Assembly (NCBI RefSeq): GCF_004798665.1
Contig: NZ_CP039292.1
Span: 310,001-374,000 of the forward strand
DNA length: 64,000 nt
DNA from: Actinomyces procaprae
GTDB taxonomy: Bacteria > Actinomycetota > Actinomycetes > Actinomycetales > Actinomycetaceae
Direction of reading: 5' to 3'
Made by a program: the position numbers and the translations under genes. The notes beneath the pieces are model-generated. The model did no database searches. It was not told where the DNA came from and saw only the letters and a list, made by a program, of their open reading frames with translations. Below, piece by piece: positions 28,770-36,383 of the stretch. How positions within the stretch are numbered: the first letter of the stretch is position 1; every line of letters begins with the position of its first letter.

Positions 28770-29097
28770 GCGGGCCGGCAGACGGGCGCCGCGGTCGTAC
28801 CGCGGCACCATGTCCCAGCGCGAGAACCAAGGGAGTGGGGAGGCGGAGCGCCTTGCTCTGCTTGGTCCCGTGAGTAACTGGTTGGCGGTCGGTCACGAGG
28901 ATGGTGGAAGGGCGAGGTGGCGGAGCATGAGTGTCGAATGCGCGCGCCGGGCAGTCTCAGGCGGTCTAGCCCAGCCTCGTCCCTGCCTCAACCCGTAGGC
29001 CGGTAGTTCGTGTCGGACCCCCGTGGCACTGTGACTGTGGGCGGGAACCGCCGGCCCCGCCCAAGACCCTGACCGGCCGGCGAGAACCGAGGCGATC
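28770..29097. other. Intergenic stretch, nothing recognised
   Basis: About 330 bp between the drmC fragment and the membrane-protein gene. Frames are open by GC bias, but none has a plausible start or a recognisable product. The last 30 bases should contain the leader of the next gene. Confidence 0.4.
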
Positions 29098-30708
29098 ATG
29101 AGTGAGTGCGAAGACGTGCGTGGTGATGGTTCGCAGCCGCGGGGCACTGCGTCCCTGGATGACGGGAACGATACGAAGGAGCCCGAGCAGGAACCTGCCC
29201 CGCAGAAGAGCGAGCCAACGAATCGTGCCAAGAATGTCGTGGGTAGCGAACAGGCCGACGGCCTGCACCGCTTCCCGAGCCGATTCAAGGCTGCATTCGC
29301 GGCGGAGAAAGATGACTTCGTGGTCGCCCCTCCCGACCTTGGGCCGGACCGAAGTCTGAAGAAGGGCGAGAACGGTCGGGGCGGCTCGAGGGAGAAAAGA
29401 GACAAGCGTTACGAGCGAGGCCTACTCTGGGAGCATGGCGGCAACCTCCCTATGCTCGTTGCGCCTGGCCTGCTGGCTACTTGTATATGGATGCTGTGTG
29501 TGCTGATCGAGAATCGTATCGAGTATTCCCCGGAGGTGTTTCTCGCGATTATAATGGACATACGGGAAGCCGGCAGGCAGTGTCTTGCTGCCACTGCAAG
29601 TCCCGGAGTGGAAGGGCTCAATCAGTGCCCGTACGGCCTGGACATGTCGGTGTCGACAGGGGTGACTCTGGTATCAGGAATATTTACCGTCGAGTGCGGC
29701 GGCGTTGCGGTGCTCGGTTTTCGAGCTCGTGCGCGAATTGGACAGGGTGGTGACTCTGACGAGACGGTTGCTCGTCGCGTCTTTGGGTCACCCGGAGGGG
29801 CATTGCTGTTCTGGTCGGCGATGTACTGTCTGTGGGTTCCAATTCTTGGTGTTCTCCTGCTGTGGACGCCAAGCCGTACGGCGGTTCTGAGTCGACCTGT
29901 ACTTGTGCTGTCAGAGTCGGCTGTGCCCCTATGGTTTGTTGTGGCGGCATCGGTTGTTATTCCGATTTGGCTGTATAGCCGTGTTGTTGAGTATGTGCTA
30001 GAAGATGTTGAACGTCGGCGTCGCGCAATACGGTGGGAGTATGAGCGGGCTTACCGCTTGATTCGACTCAAGGTTGCGTCAGACGTGGAAGCGCGTAACG
30101 TGGTGCGGGCGCGCGGCAAGGCGGCGCACGTTGGTCGCTGGATTGTTTTCGGGTTGATGCTGCTTATTGGTCCGCTGCTGGCGGGAACATTCCTGCCGTA
30201 CGCGCCAGCGCGGTTTCTTGGGCTGTTTTCTGTGTTGGCTTTGCTTGACGCCTTTTGTGTATATTTTGTCGCCTACGCCTGGAGCTGGGGTCGAGCTCAG
30301 GGTGTTTTTCTTGTGATAGTTTCTGGATTCGCGGGATGTTTCTGTGCAGTGGTGACGGTCATGTGTTTTATGGTGTATTGGATAGTGATGTCTAGTCCGG
30401 TGACTATTCCTGCTGCACTGGCTGTATTCGTGCTGCTTGTGCTCGTCTGGTCAGTGGTGATCATGCGTGGCGTTGATGCGGCCAAGCATCCAGTCACCGT
30501 GATTCGCGCGCGTCGGGCGATGCGCCGCAGCGACGAGCTGGTGTGGCTGCGCGCGCAGGAGAGAAGACTTGTACCCATGGGGATGGGTGAGAGTGCTGTG
30601 AAGGCGCGGCTCAGAGGGCTCCGCCGTGCCGCGTCGCGCAAGCGCCCGTCAAAACGCTTGCGTGCTGAAGGCGCTGAGAGGTCGCGGCGAACTGACAAGC
30701 GGCGCTGA
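29098..30708 (+). CDS. Polytopic membrane protein of unknown function
   Basis: A 536-residue protein I do not recognise. The first 130 residues are hydrophilic and charged. They are followed by a membrane segment (LPMLVAPGLLATCIWMLCVL), a roughly 60-residue extracytoplasmic-looking loop with two cysteines, and about six more membrane segments. A basic cytoplasmic helix (EDVERRRRAIRWEYERAYRL) lies between segments, and the C terminus is strongly basic (KRPSKRLRAEGAERSRRTDK). Base composition is clearly lower in GC than the neighbours, pointing to transfer. Its place in the defence island makes a defence or toxin role possible, but nothing in the sequence proves it. Confidence 0.6.
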   Translation: MSECEDVRGDGSQPRGTASLDDGNDTKEPEQEPAPQKSEPTNRAKNVVGSEQADGLHRFPSRFKAAFAAEKDDFVVAPPDLGPDRSLKKGENGRGGSREKRDKRYERGLLWEHGGNLPMLVAPGLLATCIWMLCVLIENRIEYSPEVFLAIIMDIREAGRQCLAATASPGVEGLNQCPYGLDMSVSTGVTLVSGIFTVECGGVAVLGFRARARIGQGGDSDETVARRVFGSPGGALLFWSAMYCLWVPILGVLLLWTPSRTAVLSRPVLVLSESAVPLWFVVAASVVIPIWLYSRVVEYVLEDVERRRRAIRWEYERAYRLIRLKVASDVEARNVVRARGKAAHVGRWIVFGLMLLIGPLLAGTFLPYAPARFLGLFSVLALLDAFCVYFVAYAWSWGRAQGVFLVIVSGFAGCFCAVVTVMCFMVYWIVMSSPVTIPAALAVFVLLVLVWSVVIMRGVDAAKHPVTVIRARRAMRRSDELVWLRAQERRLVPMGMGESAVKARLRGLRRAASRKRPSKRLRAEGAERSRRTDKRR

Positions 30709-30924
30709 CGACGCGTCGGAAGCACTGCCACGGGTGTATCAGCTCATTGGCCTGCTGACGGGTCACGTCGCGGAGGAAGGAATGCGGACATGACCTCGAC
30801 GCGGGGGTGCACGCCGCGGCCACGCTGTTTCTCGACCAGCCCAATCTCGACTAGGCCGTTGATGTCGCGCGTAACGGTCTTCGAACTCTTGCTCCGATAC
30901 GCCTCGGCGAGGCCTCGGTTTAGT

Positions 30925-31431
30925 GGCTCTTCCGGTTTGTGGGTGTGGTGGTTGGGGTCGGGGCTGCGGTGGGGGTGGTCGTTGCCGGGTTGGTGAGGTT
31001 GTTGTCGGTGGGTGGTGCTGGCTTGCGCTGATTCGTCGGGGCCGTTGGGGTCATCTGGGCGCTGGACTGGGACTGCCGCCATTGACGACGCACGGCGGCG
31101 GTCTTGGTGCCCTGCTCGACGGGCCCCCGGGCGCAGGCATGAGCGCTCGGAGTGCGGGCCTGGCGTGTTCGCCCGCGCGCCCCGGATGACGGTTCGGCAC
31201 TTCGCCTGACGATTCGGCACTTGGCGCCAACGATTCGGCACTTGGCGTGACGGTTCGGCACTTGGCACCAACGATTCGGCACTTCTGACGACGCTACGTA
31301 CCCCTACCGTACGAACCGTCGCAAGACGGTACGAATCGTTGACCAGAACATACGAACCCTCACGCAAAGGTACGAACCGCCGCGTCAACACACAAACCCC
31401 CAGCCCAACACACCCTCAAACCGGAAGAGCC
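30925..31431. mobile_element. 507-bp non-coding element with 14-bp terminal inverted repeats, inserted in fic
   Basis: Ends are GGCTCTTCCGGTTT (30925-30938) and AAACCGGAAGAGCC (31418-31431), perfect complements. Outside them lie GGTTTAGT on the left and GGTTAAGG on the right, an imperfect 7-8 base target duplication. Removing the element restores the Fic reading frame across the junction. It encodes no transposase. Inside are two opposed sets of short, evenly spaced repeats. Confidence 0.75.
31189..31380. repeat. Two opposed iteron-like arrays with 20/21-bp phasing
   Basis: Five copies of ACGRTTCGGCAC start at 31189, 31209, 31230, 31250 and 31271. Four copies of RTACGAAYC start at 31309, 31329, 31350 and 31370. 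Spacing alternates 20 and 21 bases, two DNA turns. The second motif resembles the reverse complement of the first (GTGCCGAATCGT against GTACGAATCGT), so the two sets face each other around about 31295. Confidence 0.75.
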
Positions 31432-32255
31432 GGTTAAGGGTTGTCACATTGCCGATTGGGGTCCAACGGTCGGCGGGCAGGGCCAGCACGCGGTCTCTCA
31501 TCCTGGTTCGCGCTTGGGTGTGCTGATCATGGAACCGCTCGTGGACGTAGGACTGCCACATGATGGATAGCTGCATCTCCTGCACTTGTGCGATCTGCTC
31601 GCGTAGACCATCCACAAGGCCCGGGGCTTTGTAGTGGACAAAGTCCTCTGCCGGGTAACCGGGGCGAACGCCAGTCTGCTCCAAGATGGAGTAATACATG
31701 TCGCGGGTCTTGTTGTAGTGATCGGACAGGAGGTGGGTGGCTGGTACTGGAACTCCGGCACGTATGAGCAGTTCAAACTCCAGCAGACGGGAAATGCGTC
31801 CGTTCCCGTCGCCGAAGGGGTGAATCCAAGTAAGGTGCAGGTGTGTCAGCGTGGCCAGTATGAAGGCCATGGGCGTCGGCAGGGCGGGGCGTTGCCCAAC
31901 TGGGAGATCTCGTTGGTCAGCGCTTCGGATAGACGATCGCCTAGATTGTCGCAGTCTTCCGTTGGCGCGCGCGGTACTGTCCGACCCCCACGTCGTGCGT
32001 ACGGAACGCGCCGGGAATAACGTCCTCCTTCTCCTGCTGACCAACTATCAGGCGAGCATGTTGAGCCTTAGTCGCGTGGCCGACAGCGGTGGTGCGTTGT
32101 CGGGCAGGCACTCTTGAATGATGCCGTTGAACAAAGACACCAGGTTCTGGATCTCCTGGCGCTGCTACACACGCGACGGTGGAGTGCTGGCTCGCCGCTC
32201 GACGATGTCGCGTACTTCGGCTTTGGTCAGTGTGATGCCTTCCCATGAACATGGT

Positions 32256-32680
32256 GGCTGGGATGCGGGTGGGAGGGAGTGTCGGGGTGCGGGTGAGGTG
32301 GCTGGGGTGGTGTTGGTGCTCGGGTGTGGTGGCTGGTGGGGTTGGGGGTGTCATTGGATGCACCACTTTCAGCGCTGTGACCGCCGGTCGCGTCGGCTGC
32401 GTCAGCGGTTTTCCGCGGTTTCAGTGTGATCCTGGCAGTAGTGCGGTCCGAAAGTGGTGCATTTTGTGACAGGTGCGGGGTGCGTATCCGGTGGAGGCGG
32501 CGGTGTGCGTGCGGCGGCGTGCGTGCGGCGGCTCGGGGTGGCAGGCCCGTCGCCACGCTGAGGGCCGTGGCAGGCCCGTCGCCACGCTGAGGGCCGTGGC
32601 TCCGGAAGAGCGTCGTACCTTCGGGGTACGCCCCGATCTCAAGGTTCCCGATGAGTTCTTCTTCGCGCCCCTGGCGGAAG
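32256..32680. repeat. Right direct repeat bracketing the DISARM island
   Basis: Same order and orientation as 12353-13064: G/T-rich stretch, 123-bp palindrome, then the antitoxin fragment (VAPEERRTFG ... VPDEFFFAPLAE, ending near 32680). This copy lacks the 213-bp insert and has a 30-base tandem duplication (GGCAGGCCCGTCGCC...) at about 32540-32600. Beyond 32680 the two copies diverge. Confidence 0.75.
32349..32471. repeat. 123-bp palindromic element, copy 2
   Basis: Same ends (TGTCA, four bases, ATGCACCACTTTC and its complement) and same length as copy 1, with few internal differences. Part of the right direct repeat. Confidence 0.75.
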
Positions 32681-33130
32681 GCAGGGGCGCGAAGGTCAAT
32701 CTGGCTCGTTGTCCACGTTGCCCACGCCGACGATGACGTCCTCGGGACCAGGCTGACGGTCGGCCCGGTCCGGTATCCCGCGTGACCTCGGATCACGCCG
32801 TTGTACCTGTCTGCAACGAGTTTGCGCTGACGGGGATTGGCGTGAGGAGTGCTCGCGCCGATCCACTTCGGCTCACGGGGCCGAAATGAGTCTCCCGCCC
32901 GGTGCTCTCCGGGCAGCCGGGTGTCGGTACGTGCTTGGTGCCCGCCGCGGCCGACGGGCCCGTCGCTGGCCTCGCTCGCCCGTTGCCGATACGCTGCGTG
33001 AGACTGGCGGTGCGCGGTCGTCTGGGCGCACCGTGACCGTGCCGCTCGGCAGCTTGTCGGCGCGACACCGGACCGCTGGTGTCAAGAGACTCAGCAACGC
33101 AGCCAACACCGGACCCCAGGGAGCGCATCG
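32681..33130. other. Upstream region of the XRE regulator gene
   Basis: About 450 bp with no convincing gene. The last bases (CAGGGAGCGCATCG before ATG) give a ribosome-binding site for the gene at 33131. No clear -35/-10 pair could be singled out. Confidence 0.4.
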
Positions 33131-34219
33131 ATGAGCCCACGCCGCAAGCACGACGACCATCACGAGCCCGACGACCCAGACATCGCCCAGGCGATGCGGG
33201 AGCGCCGCCAGGAACTGGGGCTGAGCGTGTCGGCAATGGCCGCACGCGCCGGCGTCTCCGAGCAGACCTGGCGCAACTACGAGGCCGGCCGCACCCAGGT
33301 GCGCGGCGACAAGCAGGCGGGCGTGTGGGAGGCCCTCGAATGGGAGCCGCCGACTCACTGGGAGGATCTGTCGGGCCTCCGCGCCATCCTGCAAGGCGGC
33401 GCCACGTCGGCGGGCCCGGGCAGCGCGATGCCAATGGGCATGGGTGGCCCGGGCAGCTTCGGCGGCCCCGGTTTCGGTGGTCCCGGCTTCGACATCCCGG
33501 ATGAATCCTACGACGCCTTCGAAGGTCTCGACGCCGAGGAGCTTGCCGCCCAGGCCGCCGCAGAACTCCACATCCCCGACTGGGACGACATCCCCACCGT
33601 CCTGTCCGAGGTGTACTCCCAGCAGTTGGCCCGCACACTCGGTGAGGACGCTGCCCGCTGCTTCGCCCTAGGGGTATTCCTGTATGACATGTCCATTACC
33701 GAGAACCTCGAGAGCCTGGCGGAACTGCCGGGCGGCACCCACCTGGGTGAACTCGATGAGACCCACATCGGCTCCACCCTGCCGCAGCTGTGGCTGACCC
33801 GCTACGACTACGAGTTCGTCTTCCAGTTGCGCGGCACCGCCCGGGACATGACCCTGCGTTTGACCGACGCCGGCCCTGCGGACGGTGAGCCGCTGGTGCG
33901 CACCATGGCCGAGGCCCTCGTGCTCCACGACATCTTCAACCTCGGCGGCGTCATCGCCGACTCGCGCGGCGCCAACGTCCCCGAAGATCGTTGGGAGGGC
34001 TGGGTGGACGCCCTGTCCGGCCCCGACCAGCCCGCTCACGCGCTGATCGCCATGGGCCTGGTCCCGCCCGCGGAGGCGCCCGGGCACTTCGATAACTGGT
34101 TCAAGCCGCTGCCGGATCCGTTTGTGCCTGACTGGGACGGCGCTTCCGACGGGTCCGGTTCGACGACGGCGTCCGGTCCGGCCGACAGCACCGTGACCCC
34201 ACTGCGCCGCAGTCACTGA
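33131..34219 (+). CDS. XRE-family helix-turn-helix protein with large C-terminal domain
   Basis: A 362-residue protein. A Cro/CI-type helix-turn-helix occupies about residues 20-75 (MRERRQELGLSVSAMAARAG, then VSEQTWRNYEAGRTQV). A glycine/proline/phenylalanine-rich linker with repeated GGPGF units follows at about 100-120. A C-terminal domain of about 230 residues is not recognised; it includes LSEVYSQQLARTLGEDAARC and a final LIAMGLVPP block. Probably a transcription regulator with a sensor domain. It stands alone on the plus strand just outside the right direct repeat, so it may mark the start of the conserved chromosome. Confidence 0.75.
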   Translation: MSPRRKHDDHHEPDDPDIAQAMRERRQELGLSVSAMAARAGVSEQTWRNYEAGRTQVRGDKQAGVWEALEWEPPTHWEDLSGLRAILQGGATSAGPGSAMPMGMGGPGSFGGPGFGGPGFDIPDESYDAFEGLDAEELAAQAAAELHIPDWDDIPTVLSEVYSQQLARTLGEDAARCFALGVFLYDMSITENLESLAELPGGTHLGELDETHIGSTLPQLWLTRYDYEFVFQLRGTARDMTLRLTDAGPADGEPLVRTMAEALVLHDIFNLGGVIADSRGANVPEDRWEGWVDALSGPDQPAHALIAMGLVPPAEAPGHFDNWFKPLPDPFVPDWDGASDGSGSTTASGPADSTVTPLRRSH

Positions 34220-34269
34220 CAACGCCGACGCCGAGGGCGTTTACAGGTCCGGCGCGCCCGCGTCAGGCT

Positions 34270-34563
34270 TCAGGCCTCCAGCGCCGTCGCCCCGTCAGCG
34301 CCGGGCACCACCCCGCCGCGGCGGGCGTGGATCTTGGCTGCCTGCCGCAGCGTCAGCTGCCGGGTCAGCGTCATGACGGCGCCGGAGATCACCGCAAACG
34401 CGACCACTTCTCCGAGCCGGTAGCTGAGCACCTGATCCTCGTCCTGTGGCGCCGGCTTGCCGGTGACGGCCTTCCACCCCGCGGCGACGGCCTTCTCGGC
34501 AACGGCGCCGGAGACCAGGAGCGACAGCGCGGAGGCAACCGTCCAACCGAGACTGTTCTTCAT
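34270..34563 (-). CDS. DUF4235 family small membrane protein
   Basis: A 97-residue protein starting MKNSLGWTVASALSLLVSGA, with a membrane segment followed by KAVAAGWKAVTGKPAPQDED and a second hydrophobic stretch. The GWK-x-x-TGKxPP pattern marks DUF4235, an actinobacterial family of unknown function. The start at 34563 is set by GGGAGTTG nine bases upstream; longer frames upstream are not credible. Convergent with the XRE gene. Confidence 0.8.
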   Translation of the reverse strand: MKNSLGWTVASALSLLVSGAVAEKAVAAGWKAVTGKPAPQDEDQVLSYRLGEVVAFAVISGAVMTLTRQLTLRQAAKIHARRGGVVPGADGATALEA

Positions 34564-34853
34564 GGTGACAACTCCCTGAGATCTGCTTGATGACTGAACA
34601 CCTGGCGGCGACGACGGCGCTGCTGCCGGGCGCCGACACCGCCCCGATCCTGTCACATGCACCGGGCGGGCCGTGCGTGGACGCACCCGGACCAGTGCAT
34701 CACGCGGGCAGTCGGCAGCGTTTTCACAGCCGCCCGCCGGCGGCGCAACGGGACGCGGGCACCGCCGCGCCGCCCGCATGAGCGCCACGCGGGCAGGCAC
34801 ACCCGGTGCCGCCCGGGCCGGTGCGGGGCGGTGGGCGAGCACCGCCGCCGCGC
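34564..34853. other. Divergent intergenic region, nothing recognised
   Basis: About 290 bp between the DUF4235 gene and the thiamine transporter promoter. GC-rich, with no gene or repeat that I can name. It must hold the promoter of the DUF4235 gene. Confidence 0.35.
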
Positions 34854-34859
34854 TAGGCT
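34854..34859 (+). promoter_or_regulatory. -10 element upstream of the TPP riboswitch
   Basis: TAGGCT fits the actinobacterial -10 consensus and lies a few bases before the riboswitch. No convincing -35 is visible. The same hexamer precedes purD and purS. Confidence 0.5.
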
Positions 34860-34865
34860 GGACCC

Positions 34866-34985
34866 ACAACGACAGGGGAGCGCCCCGTCGTCGGCGGGCT
34901 CCGTCCCGCCCACGACCACGGCGCTGAGAGTGCGGGCAGCCGCAGACCCTCGAACCTGCCCCGGTTAGCACCGGCGAAGGAAGTC
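34866..34985 (+). promoter_or_regulatory. TPP (thiamine pyrophosphate) riboswitch
   Basis: The conserved THI-box blocks appear in order: CAGGGGAGC, then GCTGAGAGTGCGGGCAGCCG, GCAGACCCTCGAACCTG, CGGTTAGCACCGGCGAAGGA. The first hairpin pairs across the GTCGTCGGCGGG stretch. The RNA binds thiamine pyrophosphate and turns down downstream expression, which identifies the following transporter as a thiamine system. Confidence 0.92.
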
Positions 34986-34994
34986 GAGAATCTC

Positions 34995-35019
34995 CCCGGG
35001 CGCACCGGCTGCGCCCGGG
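34995..35019 (+). terminator. Expression-platform hairpin of the TPP riboswitch
   Basis: Perfect ten-base arms CCCGGGCGCA and TGCGCCCGGG with loop CCGGC, directly after the aptamer and 32 bases before the thiB start. Without a U-run it may stop transcription or mask the ribosome-binding site (AGGAGGA at about 35039). Confidence 0.6.
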
Positions 35020-35050
35020 CCCTCCGGAGAGCCCATCCAGGAGGACCATC

Positions 35051-36218
35051 ATGACCATCAACGAGCCCACCAGGTACCCCGCCACGGGCGGCGCCGCGCG
35101 TGCCGCCTCGGCGCGCAGCACCCGGTCGCTGGCCACCATCCGCCCCAGCCGCCGCGCCCTGCTCGCCGGGGGCGCCGCCACCGCCGTCGGCCTGGCGCTC
35201 GCGGCCTGCGGCTCCGGGAACGGCGGCGCGGGCGGCACGGCGGCGGGCGGCGACACTGTCACCGTCGTCACCTACGACTCCTTCGACCTGCCCGACGAGC
35301 TCATCACCGCCTTCAAGGACGACACCGGCTACACCCTGGAGATCGCCCGCTCCGGCGACGGCGGCGAGGTCGCCAACAAGCTGATCCTCACCAAGGACGC
35401 CCCGCTCGGCGACGCCGTATTCGGCCTCAACAACACCATGGCCTCCCGCATCCTTGCCGAGGGCGTCATCGACACCACCACCGCCCTGAACCTGCCCGAC
35501 GGCGCCGCGGACTACCTGGCCCCCTACATCGTGGACGACACCCCGGCGCTCGTGCCCATCGACTTCGGGGAGGTGTGCGTCAACGTCGACACCGCCTGGC
35601 TGGACGACCACGGCCTGGAGATACCCACCGTCTTCGAGGACCTGACCGACCCGGTCTACAAGGACATGTTCGTCGCCATCAACCCCACCACCTCCTCCAC
35701 CGGCATGGCCTTCCTACTGGCCACCATCGGCCACTTCGGCCAGGACGGCTTCGCCCAGTACTGGAAGGACCTGGTGGCCAACGGCACCAAGATCGACGAG
35801 GGCTGGTCGGACGCCTACTACACCGACTTCACCGCCGGCGGCGGGGACGGCGCCTACCCGATCGTCGTCTCCTACGCCTCCTCGCCCGCCGCCACCCTCA
35901 CCGACGACGGCACCGCCACCACCACCGCCGCCCTGCCCGCCACCGCCACCCGCCAGGTCGAGTACGCGGGTGTGCTGGCCGGGGCCGCCAACCCCGACGG
36001 CGCCGCCGCCTTCGTGGTCTGGATGCTCTCGCGCCAGGTGCAGGAGGCCATTCCGGACGCCATGTACATGTACCCCGTCGACCCCGACGCCGAGCTTTCG
36101 GATGAGTTGGCGAAATTCGGCACCACCACCCAGGACCCCGATCGTCGTCGCCCCGGCGGACATCGCCGCCCACCAGCAGGAGTGGCTGACCACCTGGGCC
36201 CAGGCCGTCGGCCAGTGA
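35051..36218 (+). CDS. thiB: Thiamine ABC transporter substrate-binding lipoprotein, frameshifted near the C terminus
   Basis: Periplasmic-type binding protein that captures thiamine for ThiP/ThiQ. The signal has a twin-arginine SRRALLAGGAATAVG and a lipobox LAAC (Cys 53), so export is likely by Tat with lipid anchoring. Mature motifs include VVTYDSF and ALVPIDFGEVCVN, as in ThiB. The frame runs on from about 36140 into the permease region. The expected ending IVVAPADIAAHQQEWLTTWA lies one frame over and stops at 36216-36218. One extra C in GACCCCG (about 36135-36140) explains it: the frame should read GAC CCG ATC. So the last 25 residues are lost unless this is a sequence error. Ribosome-binding site AGGAGGA before the ATG. 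Confidence 0.88.
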
Positions 36219-36232
36219 CAACGGTGCGCAAC

Positions 36233-36286
36233 TTCGACCGATCTCGGCGGTTATTTCTACCCGATCTCGGCGAGAGGAGACGGGAG
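36233..36286 (+). repeat. Degenerate copy of the 22-23 bp repeat between thiB and thiP
   Basis: ACCGATCTCGGCGG, then TTATTTCT, then ACCCGATCTCGGCG resembles the array units found elsewhere but with decayed linkers. It lies in the thiB-thiP gap and may have removed the native thiP start. Confidence 0.45.
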
Positions 36287-36383
36287 CGCGGCTGGGCTGC
36301 GCGGAGCCCGGGGACCGCGGGCGACGGCGGGGGAGCAGATCGGCTGGACGCTCGCCGTCGCCGCCCCGCTGGCCTTCCTCGGC

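Larger units (their letters stand above)
30744..32250 (-). pseudogene. Fic-domain protein gene, decayed and split by an insertion
   Basis: On the minus strand three pieces of a Fic (AMP-transferase) protein can be read. An N-terminal piece, GITLTKAEVRDIVERR, lies near 32235-32190. The catalytic piece, with an intact HPFGDGNGR motif, lies within 31385-32044. A C-terminal winged-helix piece, SKTVTRDINGLVEIGL, lies near 30880-30800. At least one frameshift separates the first two. The 507-bp element at 30925-31431 interrupts the last two, inside what should read TTLN-RGLAEAY. Fic proteins modify target proteins and often act as toxins; this one cannot be made whole. Confidence 0.8.

Noticed and set aside
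31189..31380. CRISPR array interpretation of the 20/21-bp phased motifs
   Set aside because: Intervals between the cores are only about eight bases and largely repeated, so they are not spacers.
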